Assembly (NCBI GenBank): GCA_964517145.1
Contig: CAZFBN010000049.1
Span: forward strand, 1-33,421
Source: JADJNW01 sp964517145
GTDB lineage: Bacteria; Bacteroidota; Bacteroidia; Chitinophagales; Saprospiraceae
Reading direction: 5' to 3'
Length of the DNA stretch: 33,421 nt
The translations under genes and the position numbers were made by a program. Below the pieces are notes generated by a model. The model did no database searches, was not told the DNA's origin, and worked only from the letters and a program-made list of their open reading frames with translations. Shown here piece by piece: positions 15,400 through 23,047 of this stretch. How positions within the stretch are numbered: the stretch's first letter is position 1; the number at the start of each line of letters is the position of its first letter.

Positions 15400-16680
15400 A
15401 TGGATAATCTACTCTCCATAAAACAACGTTTTGGTATCATTGGTCAATCCGACCTGCTCGACCGTGCGCTGAGCACAGCTGTTCGTGTGGCGAATACCGA
15501 ATTATCGGTGCTTATCACGGGCGAAAGTGGCGTTGGTAAAGAGGCTTTTTCAAAAATCATTCACTCGCTCAGCGCAAGAAAGCATAATAATTTTATTGCT
15601 ATTAACTGCGGCGCGATTCCTGAAGGCACGATCAATTCTGAATTATTCGGGCACGAAAAAGGCGCGTTCACCGGCGCGACGGGCGAGCGCAAGGGCTATT
15701 TTGAAACCTACGACGGTGGAACTATTTTTCTGGATGAAATTGGCGAAATGCCACTCGATACACAAGCTTTTCTCTTGCGCGTGCTCGAGACCGGCGAATT
15801 TATTCGGGTTGGCTCTTCCAAAGTATTGAAAACCGATGTACGCATTATTGCCGCGACGAATGTAGATTTGGCGGAACGCGTCAAAAAAGGCAAATTCCGC
15901 GAAGATTTATATTATCGTTTAAATACGGTGCCCATTCATGTGCCGGCACTGCGCGAGCGCCGCGAAGATATTTACCTACTGTTCCGAAAATTTTCGGTCG
16001 ATTTTGCGGAAAAATATCGCACGACGCCCATACAATTGGATGAACGAGCGCGTCAATTGCTTGAAAATTATAGCTTTCCCGGCAACATTCGGGAGTTGAG
16101 AAATATTGCAGAGCAGTTGTCCGTTTTAGCGGAAGACCGCATGGTGACAGCCGAGCAGCTGATTCGCATTGTGCCGAATATTGCCAATCGCAACTTGCCG
16201 ATGATTACCGGTGTAAATGGAGCGGAAAGCGGCGCTACTTTTCAGGAGCGAGAAATATTATATAAATTGCTTTTTGAAATGAAAAGTGATTTAAATTCGC
16301 TCAAAACATTAATATCGGAATTAATTCGCAATAATGACCTGCGGGTAACCGACGCGCAAACGCTGCGGGCGCTGCAAATGCCGAATTTACCGGCTCAAAC
16401 CTCCTCCGCAGTGGAGTTTCCGAGGAGTTTTCAGGAACATTTACCGGAGTTGGATGACGAAGAAAATGATAATTATCGCCCGATTATTTTAGAAAATGGC
16501 GATTCGGATTATGAAAATTCGGAAGTAGTAGAAGAAAATTTATCCTTGATTGAAAATGAGAAAGAGCTGATTCGCAAGGCTTTACGCAAACATACTGGCA
16601 AGCGCAAAGAAGCCGCACAGGATTTGGGTATTTCCGAACGGACATTATATCGTAAGATTAAAGAATATGATTTACAATAA
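15400..16680 (+). CDS. Sigma-54-dependent transcriptional activator, AAA+ and Fis-type HTH
   Basis: A 426-residue enhancer-binding protein that would remodel sigma-54 RNA polymerase with ATP. The AAA+ domain begins almost at the N-terminus: Walker A GESGVGKE (41-48), the sigma-54-contacting loop GAFTGA (88-93), Walker B TIFLDEIGEM (108-117), and the second-region arginines in FREDLYYRLN and NIRELRNI. A long acidic linker (about 270-385) precedes a Fis-type helix-turn-helix at the C-terminus (GKRKEAAQDLGISERTLYRK). No receiver, GAF or PAS domain precedes the ATPase, so activity is not obviously signal-gated. It lies 65 bases after miaB and before lptE, and is probably co-transcribed with miaB. 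The hairpin at 16695-16717 follows. Confidence 0.92.
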   Translation: MDNLLSIKQRFGIIGQSDLLDRALSTAVRVANTELSVLITGESGVGKEAFSKIIHSLSARKHNNFIAINCGAIPEGTINSELFGHEKGAFTGATGERKGYFETYDGGTIFLDEIGEMPLDTQAFLLRVLETGEFIRVGSSKVLKTDVRIIAATNVDLAERVKKGKFREDLYYRLNTVPIHVPALRERREDIYLLFRKFSVDFAEKYRTTPIQLDERARQLLENYSFPGNIRELRNIAEQLSVLAEDRMVTAEQLIRIVPNIANRNLPMITGVNGAESGATFQEREILYKLLFEMKSDLNSLKTLISELIRNNDLRVTDAQTLRALQMPNLPAQTSSAVEFPRSFQEHLPELDDEENDNYRPIILENGDSDYENSEVVEENLSLIENEKELIRKALRKHTGKRKEAAQDLGISERTLYRKIKEYDLQ

Positions 16681-16694
16681 TTAGGTATTAAGTG

Positions 16695-16717
16695 TGGCAC
16701 ATTTCAGAAATGTGCCA
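16695..16717. terminator. Perfect 10-bp hairpin before lptE
   Basis: TGGCACATTT (16695-16704) and AAATGTGCCA (16708-16717) enclose the loop CAG. It sits 15 bases after the activator stop and 24 bases before the lptE start, so it could end or attenuate the miaB transcript. It overlaps the spurious upstream extension of the lptE frame. Confidence 0.6.
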
Positions 16718-16741
16718 TATTTATCTGAAACCTTTTATAAA

Positions 16742-17245
16742 ATGAATAAAAAACTGCTTTTAATTATATCGTTATTTACCATTGCCATCATTTACTCTGG
16801 CTGTTATTCACTCAGTGGTATCAGTATTGATCCTTCGGTGCAGACTTATTATGTAGAGCAATTGCGCAATAATGCAGACAACGCACCGCCAACTTTACCG
16901 CAAACATTAACCGAAGCACTAAAAGAAAAAATCAGGACCGAATCCCGTTTGGTATTTTCGGAAGACAATCCGCATGTAGAATTTCGCGGCAGCGTCGTTG
17001 ATTTTCGCGTGACCTCCGAAGCGCCGCAGCCCGGCGAGGTCACTGCCATCAACCGCCTAACCATCGTCGTTGCAATTGAATATGTCAATAACACTAATCC
17101 GGTAAAAAACTGGAAAAGTAATTTCTCTTTCTTTTATGATTTCTCCAGTTCACAAGACCTTGCCAGCGTGCAGGATACTGCCATTGCCGCCATCACCCGC
17201 CAGCTCATGGAAGATATTTTTAATAAAGCGTTTACAGATTGGTAA
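16742..17245 (+). CDS. lptE: LptE family LPS-assembly lipoprotein
   Basis: A 167-residue outer-membrane lipoprotein that would partner LptD in inserting lipopolysaccharide. The signal peptide ends in the lipobox IYSGC, with Cys21 as the lipidation site. Family features are the opening YSLSGISIDPSVQTYYVEQL, the middle VEFRGSVVDFRVTSEAP and the C-terminal helix AITRQLMEDIFNKAFTDW. The frame is open back to 16694, but those codons cover a hairpin and would bury the signal peptide, so the ATG at 16742 is chosen. Its place after miaB and the sigma-54 activator matches the usual Bacteroidota order. In many relatives a TPR protein and secG follow; here an ABC-F gene on the other strand follows instead. 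Confidence 0.88.
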   Translation: MNKKLLLIISLFTIAIIYSGCYSLSGISIDPSVQTYYVEQLRNNADNAPPTLPQTLTEALKEKIRTESRLVFSEDNPHVEFRGSVVDFRVTSEAPQPGEVTAINRLTIVVAIEYVNNTNPVKNWKSNFSFFYDFSSSQDLASVQDTAIAAITRQLMEDIFNKAFTDW

Positions 17246-17265
17246 GGTAGGCATCCTGGTTTTTT

Positions 17266-17300
17266 TGTGCTAATATGTTAATGTGTTGGCAGATTAATGG
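17266..17300 (+). repeat. TGTGCTAAT-type degenerate repeat
   Basis: TGTGCTAATATGTTAATGTG and the following TTGGCAGATTAATGG form a slipped repeat similar in wording to 19326-19365. It is non-coding spacer between lptE and the ABC-F gene. Confidence 0.4.
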
Positions 17301-17368
17301 TTATAAATTTAAATAAAACTTAATATCATAAAAACAGCATCTTAAACCTCTTAAAAATCAGTGTACCA

Positions 17369-19282
17369 TTACTCCCCCACCGCTTCCAATTCCAACTGCG
17401 CTGCTTCCCAGGCTTGCATGGCTTCGTCCAGTTCTTTTTTCTTTTGACTCAGTTTGTCCATGATTTTTTGGGAATCTGGCTTATTATAAAAATCAACATC
17501 TGCCATTTGTGCCTCTATCTTGGCGATTTCTTCTTCCAGACGTTCTACGGCTTTTTCAGCGTTGGACACATTGCGCTGCAAGCGTTTGCGCTCGTCAAAA
17601 GAAATTTCTTTTTTAGCTTCCGCCGCTTTTCCATTGCTATTTTTATTACTCAATTCCACGTCGCGCATGTTATTCAACGCTCGCTTCGCCAGGAATTCAT
17701 TGACATCACCGATGTAATCAAACAATTGCCGATCCCGGAATTCAATGGTCCGATTAGTTAATCCACTCAGAAATTCCCGGTCGTGCGACACCACGATCAT
17801 CGTTCCATCGTAATCCATTAAAGCTGCCTTTAAAATATCCTTGGAGATGATGTCGAGGTGGTTCGTAGGTTCGTCCAATACCAATAAATTAAAGGGTTTC
17901 AGCAACATACACGCCAGCGCCAAGCGTGCCCGCTCGCCCCCGGAAAGCACCATGACTTTTTTGTCCACATCCTCTCCGCTAAATAAGAATGCACCGAGAA
18001 TGTTGCGTAAGCGCGTCCGCATTTCAGGCGGAGAAGCGGCTTCCATGGTTTGTAACAACGTCATATCAGGCGTCAACACATCTGCCTGATTCTGAGCATA
18101 ATAGCCGATGGCGACATTGTGTCCCAGGGTGATCGCACCATCCGTCAGGGGAATTTGGTTGACGATCATCTTGGCTAATGTGGTTTTACCTTGACCATTT
18201 TGACCGACAAAAGCAATGCGGTCGCCCCGATCCAATTTGATATTCACCTGATCGAGAATTGTTTTCTCGCCGTATTTTTTGACCACCTTTTTCCCTTCCA
18301 CCACCACCTGCCCGGAGCGCGGCGCAGGGGGGAAGCGCAGATTCATACCCGCTGTATCTTCTTCCTCGATTTCAATGCGCTCCATCTTGTCCAGCTGCTT
18401 TTTCATCGACTGCGCCATGCTGGTTTTATTGGCTTTCGCCATAAAGCGATTGATGGTGCGTTCTTTGTCAGCAATCACACGCTGTTGATTTTCATAAGCC
18501 GCCAGCATTTTTTCGCGGCGCTCCTTGCGCAATTCCACGTATTTGCTGTAGGAAGCTTTGTAATCATACACTTTCCCCAACTCAATTTCCACCGTTCGGG
18601 TCGTGATGTTGTCCAAAAATTGTTTATCGTGCGAAATCAAAATAATGGCACCAGGATAGTCTTTTAAAAAACCTTCGAGCCATATAATCGACTCAATATC
18701 AAGGTGGTTGGTAGGTTCATCCAACAACAGATAATCCGGTCGTTGCAAAAGCATTTTTGCCAATTCCACTCGCATTTGCCAGCCGCCGCTGAATTCGCTG
18801 GTTTGCCGATCGAAATCACTTGCTTTAAAACCCAAGCCTTTCAGCACCCGCTCTGCACTCGCCTGCATGTCTTCCCCACCTAAGAGGTGAAAACGATCAT
18901 TCAAATGAGAAAAATCTTCCAACAATTTCAGATATGAATCGCTTTCGTAATCTGTACGACGTTCAATTTCTTTGTGTACCGCTTCCAATTGCTGCTCCAG
19001 CTTTCGCAATTCATCGAATGCAGTCAGGGTTTCCTCCATTACCGTTTTGCCTTTAGGCATATTCATTTCCTGATGCAAAAAACCAAGCGTACTGCCGGAT
19101 GGGCGCGATAAGCTGCCTTCGTCGGGCGTCAATTCTCCTGCCAGAATTTTTAAAAATGTCGATTTTCCGGCACCATTGCGCCCCACCAAGCCCACGCGGT
19201 CGCGCGAGCCAATCACCACATTGATCTTGTCAAACAGAATTCTGCCGCCGTATTGCAGGTAAATATTTGCTGCTGTAATCAT
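17369..19282 (-). CDS. ABC-F family ATPase
   Basis: A 637-residue protein with two ABC domains and no membrane segments, i.e. the ABC-F group that acts on the ribosome. Domain 1 has Walker A GRNGAGKST (about 35-43), signature FSGGWQMRVELAK and Walker B YLLLDEPTNHLD. The inter-domain linker (about 240-310) is basic and helical (KERTINRFMAKANKTSMAQS). Domain 2 has GQNGQGKTT, signature LSGGERARLALA and LLVLDEPTNHLD. A charged coiled-coil tail follows (about 555-635). The layout and length resemble YheS/YdiF-type housekeeping ABC-F proteins more than short antibiotic-protection types, but subfamily assignment is uncertain. A perfect -7 element read leftward lies 24-31 bases upstream of the start. 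Confidence 0.9.
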   Translation of the reverse strand: MITAANIYLQYGGRILFDKINVVIGSRDRVGLVGRNGAGKSTFLKILAGELTPDEGSLSRPSGSTLGFLHQEMNMPKGKTVMEETLTAFDELRKLEQQLEAVHKEIERRTDYESDSYLKLLEDFSHLNDRFHLLGGEDMQASAERVLKGLGFKASDFDRQTSEFSGGWQMRVELAKMLLQRPDYLLLDEPTNHLDIESIIWLEGFLKDYPGAIILISHDKQFLDNITTRTVEIELGKVYDYKASYSKYVELRKERREKMLAAYENQQRVIADKERTINRFMAKANKTSMAQSMKKQLDKMERIEIEEEDTAGMNLRFPPAPRSGQVVVEGKKVVKKYGEKTILDQVNIKLDRGDRIAFVGQNGQGKTTLAKMIVNQIPLTDGAITLGHNVAIGYYAQNQADVLTPDMTLLQTMEAASPPEMRTRLRNILGAFLFSGEDVDKKVMVLSGGERARLALACMLLKPFNLLVLDEPTNHLDIISKDILKAALMDYDGTMIVVSHDREFLSGLTNRTIEFRDRQLFDYIGDVNEFLAKRALNNMRDVELSNKNSNGKAAEAKKEISFDERKRLQRNVSNAEKAVERLEEEIAKIEAQMADVDFYNKPDSQKIMDKLSQKKKELDEAMQAWEAAQLELEAVGE

Positions 19283-19305
19283 GTCCGCTTTTAAATTTCA
19301 AGGTG

Positions 19306-19313
19306 CAAAGATA
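19306..19313 (-). promoter_or_regulatory. -7 element of the ABC-F gene promoter
   Basis: On the minus strand this reads TATCTTTG, a perfect TAnnTTTG, followed by CACC. It is 24 bases before the ATG at 19282, giving a short leader. No clear TTG lies at the expected distance upstream. Confidence 0.5.
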
Positions 19314-19325
19314 GGAAGATGCGCT

Positions 19326-19365
19326 GATTTGCTAATTTGTCGGTGTGCTAATTATTTCCTAATTC
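19326..19365. repeat. GATTTGCTAATTTG-type degenerate repeat
   Basis: GATTTGCTAATTTG, GTGTGCTAATTATTTC and CTAATTCGGCAAATTC follow each other in the gap between two leftward genes. It is non-coding and related in wording to 17266-17300. Confidence 0.4.
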
Positions 19366-19379
19366 GGCAAATTCATAGC

Positions 19380-20435
19380 TTAACTTTTCGCTTTTTCGAG
19401 TGTAAACCCAAAAGTAGAACCGATATTGGGCGTACTTCTAACATGAATCGTTTGCTGGTGCGCCTCTACAATATGTTTTACAATAGCCAATCCCAAGCCG
19501 GAACCGCCCTGGTCGCGCGAACGATGCTTGTCCACCCGATAAAACCGATCAAAAATATGCTTCAAGTGCTCTTTCCCCATCCCAATTCCATTATCCGCTA
19601 CCTCTATCAAAATATATTTATCCATATCATAAAAGCCTACTTTCGTTCTGCCATTGAAGTTGCCATATTTCACAGAGTTGCTGACCAGATTTGCCAATAC
19701 CTGCCGCACGCTTTCCCGATCTGCCCGTACTTTATAATTTTGTGCTGCCCCTTCTTTAAATTCTAACCTAATATTTTTAGATGCCGCTTTTATTTCATAA
19801 TCATCAAAAACTTCTTCCGTCAACTTTTTTATGTCAAACGTACGCATCTCCAAAATCAATTCCTCTGATTCCAGCCGAGCAATAGATTCCAAGTCTTCCA
19901 CAATCGTATTCAAACGCTCTACATTATTCGCAGCTTTTTGCAAATACGGGTAATTGATTTCCTCATCCTGCAAACCTCCATCAAGCAACGTATGCAAATA
20001 TCCTTGAATATTAAAAATCGGAGTTTTTAACTCATGCGAAATATCGCCCAAAAACTGCCGCCGGTACTCCGCCCATGCTTTATATTTATCAATTTCACGA
20101 CGTTGATTATCAGCCCATTCACTCACTTCACGTTCTACATCCTCCATGATATTTCGATTCATATCTATGGTGGTTACTTTATCTTGGGAAGACAATTTTT
20201 CTTCGCGAATGGTTTTATATATTAATTTAATTTTTCGATAAATATATCGCTCCAAATAATAATAATTGACAGCAGTAGCTATAATGAATATAATAATAAA
20301 TTTTACAACATACATCCAGACGGGTAATTGAAATCCATTTACCATAGAAAAGACGAGCAATAATAAAAAAGAAAAAATCGAAATAAACAGGGAGGTAAAA
20401 AACGCAATCTGGCTTGGTGTCGGATTTTTTAACAT
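19380..20435 (-). CDS. Sensor histidine kinase (PhoR-like), minimal membrane sensor
   Basis: A 351-residue inner-membrane kinase. Two membrane helices at about 10-31 and 38-60 are joined by only about six residues (NGFQLP), so there is almost no periplasmic domain. A short helical linker leads to the dimerisation/phosphoacceptor domain with His134 in FLGDISHELKTPIFN. The ATPase domain shows the N box VRQVLANLVSNSVKYG, the G1 box VADNGIGMG and the F/G2 boxes FDRFYRVDKHRS and GGSGLGLAIVKH. I see no HAMP or PAS domain. The start codon overlaps the stop of the upstream response-regulator gene by one base (TAATG), so the two are translationally coupled partners. Confidence 0.92.
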   Translation of the reverse strand: MLKNPTPSQIAFFTSLFISIFSFLLLLVFSMVNGFQLPVWMYVVKFIIIFIIATAVNYYYLERYIYRKIKLIYKTIREEKLSSQDKVTTIDMNRNIMEDVEREVSEWADNQRREIDKYKAWAEYRRQFLGDISHELKTPIFNIQGYLHTLLDGGLQDEEINYPYLQKAANNVERLNTIVEDLESIARLESEELILEMRTFDIKKLTEEVFDDYEIKAASKNIRLEFKEGAAQNYKVRADRESVRQVLANLVSNSVKYGNFNGRTKVGFYDMDKYILIEVADNGIGMGKEHLKHIFDRFYRVDKHRSRDQGGSGLGLAIVKHIVEAHQQTIHVRSTPNIGSTFGFTLEKAKS

Positions 20436-21121
20436 TAAAATTCAAATTTATAGCCGATCCCCTTGATCGTTTTTATGTAATCATCGCCGATTTTTTCTCG
20501 CAATTTACGCACGTGCACATCAATCGTTCGGTTGCCTACAATTACATCCGTTCCCCAAACTTTATTAAAAATTTCCTCTCGGGAGAATACTTTTCCAGGC
20601 TTGGAAACTAACAAATATAATAATTCAAACTCTTTTTTCGCCAGCTCAATCACTTCTTCGCCCCGTTGAACCGACACCCGCTCCCGATCAATTGACAAAT
20701 CTGCAATATGCAACACGGAAGATTCATCTTCACTGGTTTCTTCGCGATCGCTGCGGCGCAACAACGCTTTGATTCGACTCAAAAACACCCGCGGACGTAT
20801 AGGCTTTGTAATATAGTCGTCTCCACCCACATCAAGTGCAGCTATTTGAGAATAATCCTCCTCGCGAGCCGTCAAAAAAGCAATGAGTGTTTTGCTAAAC
20901 TCTGGCTTATTGCGTAAATAACGGCATACCTCCACCCCATCCATTTTAGGCATCATTATGTCAAGAATCACCAGTTGTGGATGCTCGCGCTCTGCAATTT
21001 TTATACCTTCTTCCCCATCTGTCGCTGTTAAGACTTCATACCCTTCTTTCGATAAATTATATTTTAAAAATTCTAAAATGTCCGGTTCATCATCTACGAT
21101 GAGAATTTTTACAGAATCCAT
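20435..21121 (-). CDS. OmpR/PhoB-type response regulator
   Basis: A 228-residue regulator: a receiver domain with the acidic pair at Asp10/Asp11 (LIVDDEPD), phospho-acceptor Asp54 in LVILDIMMP and the conserved lysine in DDYITKPIRP, then a winged-helix DNA-binding domain at about 130-228 (VWGTDVIVGNRTIDVHVRKL, IKTIKGIGYKFEF). The wording is close to PhoB/PhoP-type regulators. It is coupled to the kinase gene by a one-base overlap. A perfect leftward -7 element lies 30-37 bases upstream, and a tandem TTAACNTC repeat further upstream could be a binding site for this protein or another regulator. Whether it controls the phosphate response cannot be told from this window. Confidence 0.92.
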   Translation of the reverse strand: MDSVKILIVDDEPDILEFLKYNLSKEGYEVLTATDGEEGIKIAEREHPQLVILDIMMPKMDGVEVCRYLRNKPEFSKTLIAFLTAREEDYSQIAALDVGGDDYITKPIRPRVFLSRIKALLRRSDREETSEDESSVLHIADLSIDRERVSVQRGEEVIELAKKEFELLYLLVSKPGKVFSREEIFNKVWGTDVIVGNRTIDVHVRKLREKIGDDYIKTIKGIGYKFEF

Positions 21122-21150
21122 TCGTTTTCAATTATGTTTGAAATCCCGCA

Positions 21151-21158
21151 CAAAATTA
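21151..21158 (-). promoter_or_regulatory. -7 element of the two-component operon promoter
   Basis: Read leftward, TAATTTTG matches TAnnTTTG exactly, 30 bases before the response-regulator ATG. No -33 TTG is seen at the expected distance, which would fit a promoter needing an activator. Confidence 0.45.
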
Positions 21159-21202
21159 GAAGGTTTCAGATAGGCTTTATGAGCCGATTGATTAAATAAT
21201 TG

Positions 21203-21218
21203 TTAACTTCTTAACATC
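21203..21218. promoter_or_regulatory. Tandem TTAACTTC TTAACATC, possible operator
   Basis: Two adjacent 8-base words, TTAACTTC (21203-21210) and TTAACATC (21211-21218), lie 45-60 bases upstream of the leftward -7 element. Direct-repeat half-sites are typical of OmpR/PhoB-type regulators, so self-regulation is a possibility. The usual half-site spacing is nearer 10-11 bases. Confidence 0.3.
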
Positions 21219-21235
21219 ATTTTTACATTCATGTA

Positions 21236-21559
21236 TTATTTTCCATTTTCTCGTTGTTCGATAGCTGCTATTACATCTTTGTAAACTGACTCTAACGCTT
21301 CCGGGTCTTGTTTTAATAAATACATGCTTTTATTAAATTCATTTTCATTTACTTGATGTAATTTAAAAATTTTTTGGTAATAAGCCTTGCCAATGCTATC
21401 TTTCACCGGAAACGTGTACTCTTGTAATACGGCCTCCGCAACATGCACATCTACTAAAATATCAACTAGTTTTGCTCGATCAATGGGTAGTGCCCGGTCA
21501 TTTTTATTACAAGAATAAATAATACTTAAAAGCAAAAAAATCAAGATTAAAAACCGCAT
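21236..21559 (-). CDS. DUF4296 family lipoprotein
   Basis: A 107-residue lipoprotein. The signal peptide MRFLILIFLLLSIIYSC makes Cys17 the lipidation site. The mature part is helical, with the DUF4296-like block LVDILVDVHVAEAVLQEY followed by YYQKIFKLHQVNENEFNKSM. This is a small Bacteroidota envelope protein family with no assigned function. Its start overlaps the stop of the SixA-like gene by one base (TGATG), so the two are probably translated from one message. The gene ends about 115 bases before the response-regulator start. Confidence 0.8.
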   Translation of the reverse strand: MRFLILIFLLLSIIYSCNKNDRALPIDRAKLVDILVDVHVAEAVLQEYTFPVKDSIGKAYYQKIFKLHQVNENEFNKSMYLLKQDPEALESVYKDVIAAIEQRENGK

Positions 21560-22056
21560 CAGCTCAAATATTGTTTTGGATAATAAAATTCGGTTAGCCG
21601 GGCATTCACCTTTTCAAAATTTTCCCAATTGTCGGCATCCGACTCTATTTTACAAACGCCACAAGTTGGCACATTCATAATCGAACGCTCGGTAAATTGA
21701 TTCACCACATCTGTAAAGGTTGGATTGTGCCCAAAAATAAAAACCGTTTGCCATTCTTCTGACAACGCATGCACCACCTCCATAATATCTTCCATATCTG
21801 CCTCGTAAATATCACGCCTAATTTCAATATTATCTTTTGCAATTTCAAAAGTATCTGCAAAATACCCTGCAGTCGTGAGCGCGCGCTTGGCAGGGCTTGA
21901 CACCAGCGCATCGGGTTTTACACTTTTACTTTTCAACAATTTTGCCATGAATGGCGCGTCGCGTTCGCCTCTTTCATTGAGCGGACGGTCTATATCTTTC
22001 ATCATCGGGTTATCCCAGCTCGATTTAGCATGACGCACGAAAAAAATAGTCTTCAT
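21559..22056 (-). CDS. SixA-like histidine phosphatase
   Basis: A 165-residue single-domain histidine phosphatase. The catalytic RHAKSS motif (Arg8, His9) is at the N-terminus. Also visible are DIDRPLNERGERDA, the second arginine in VSSPAKRALTTA, the acidic EADMEDIMEV and the second histidine in VFIFGHNPTF. The length and motif spacing match the SixA group, known to remove phosphate from phosphohistidine proteins. It lies upstream of, and overlaps by one base, the DUF4296 lipoprotein gene, and near the two-component operon on the same strand. A role on phosphorelay components is tempting but unproven. Confidence 0.88.
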   Translation of the reverse strand: MKTIFFVRHAKSSWDNPMMKDIDRPLNERGERDAPFMAKLLKSKSVKPDALVSSPAKRALTTAGYFADTFEIAKDNIEIRRDIYEADMEDIMEVVHALSEEWQTVFIFGHNPTFTDVVNQFTERSIMNVPTCGVCKIESDADNWENFEKVNARLTEFYYPKQYLS

Positions 22057-22110
22057 TCTTGAATTTACTTTTGTGAATGTGTTTTTTCTTTAAAATTAGC
22101 TGCCGCTTCA

Positions 22111-22141
22111 TTGTCTATTTGCTATGAATATAGTACATTTC
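22111..22141 (+). promoter_or_regulatory. Promoter of the short-chain dehydrogenase gene
   Basis: TTG (22111-22113), a 20-base spacer, then TACATTTC (22134-22141), one mismatch from TAnnTTTG. The ATG follows at 22191. Confidence 0.5.
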
Positions 22142-22190
22142 GACGAATATAGCATTTTTTATTTTTAAACGCTCAATATTTTAATAATCA

Positions 22191-22994
22191 ATGGATTATA
22201 TAGGTAAAGTAGTTTGGATAACCGGAGCGTCTTCTGGCATTGGGGAGCATCTTGCCTACGCACTGGCAGAGCAGGGCGCAAAGTTAATTCTTTCCAGCCG
22301 CAATGAAAAAGAACTCCAACGAGTAAAAAACAATTGCCATAAAGATTCCGATATTTTATTGATTCCGCTGGATGTAGCGGAGTTTGCTACCATTCCCCCC
22401 AGCGTAGCAACTGCATGGAGTCATTTTGGAAAAATTGACATTTTGATCAATAATGCAGGCATTTCGCAACGCGCTTTGATAAAAGATACGGCGCTGGATG
22501 TAGATCAAAAGATAATGAATATCAATTACTTAGGAACAGTAGCGATGACCAAGGCTGTATTGCCACACATGCTGGAACAGGGTTTTGGGCAAATTGTTGT
22601 CATCAGCAGTGTGATGGGCAAAGTGGGAGTGCCTTTCCGTTCGGCTTATGCCGCATCGAAACACGCACTTCATGGTTTTTTTGATTGCCTTCGCGCAGAA
22701 GTTGCCAAAGATAACATCCATGTCACTCTGATATTGCCAGGTTATGTTCGTACCAATGTGACTATCAATGCGTTGCGTGGCGATGGCTCGCAGAATAGCG
22801 TCATGGCACCTGAAACAGCAAAAGGAATGGATCCTGGTGTTTTTGCACAAAGAGCACTAAAAGTCATTGCGAATAAGCGGGAAGAAGTGCTGATCGGAAA
22901 TAAAGAAATTTATACGGTATATGTAAAAAGATTTTTCCCAGGCTTTCTTTCTTATATGACCAAACGCATCAAATTCGCAGCAGAACAGCGTTAG
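22191..22994 (+). CDS. SDR family oxidoreductase
   Basis: A 267-residue classical short-chain dehydrogenase/reductase. The dinucleotide-binding TGASSGIG is at 11-18, NNAG at 87-90, the catalytic serine in VVISSVMG (about 139-140) and YxxxK as Tyr153/Lys157 in SAYAASKHAL. The segment SRNEKEL after the second strand has an arginine, suggesting NADP(H) preference. The C-terminal part (about 240-267), with KRFFPGFLSYMTKRIK, is basic and amphipathic, reminiscent of the DHRS7-like group that associates with membranes. The substrate is unknown; lipids or ketones are typical. It is transcribed alone between leftward genes, with its own promoter and a strong terminator. Confidence 0.9.
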   Translation: MDYIGKVVWITGASSGIGEHLAYALAEQGAKLILSSRNEKELQRVKNNCHKDSDILLIPLDVAEFATIPPSVATAWSHFGKIDILINNAGISQRALIKDTALDVDQKIMNINYLGTVAMTKAVLPHMLEQGFGQIVVISSVMGKVGVPFRSAYAASKHALHGFFDCLRAEVAKDNIHVTLILPGYVRTNVTINALRGDGSQNSVMAPETAKGMDPGVFAQRALKVIANKREEVLIGNKEIYTVYVKRFFPGFLSYMTKRIKFAAEQR

Positions 22995-22997
22995 AAC

Positions 22998-23038
22998 GAC
23001 GTGGTCAATTTGCTGGTAATCAACAAATTGACCACGTC
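22998..23038. terminator. Bidirectional terminator, perfect 15-bp stem
   Basis: GACGTGGTCAATTTG (22998-23012) and CAAATTGACCACGTC (23024-23038) enclose an 11-base loop in the 53-base gap between convergent stops at 22994 and 23048. T-rich sequence follows on the right. Confidence 0.8.
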
Positions 23039-23047
23039 ATAAATTAA

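Noticed and set aside
16694..16741. A 16-codon upstream extension of the lptE frame
   Set aside because: It overlaps a perfect hairpin and would place 16 residues before the lipoprotein signal; the ATG at 16742 gives a normal signal peptide.
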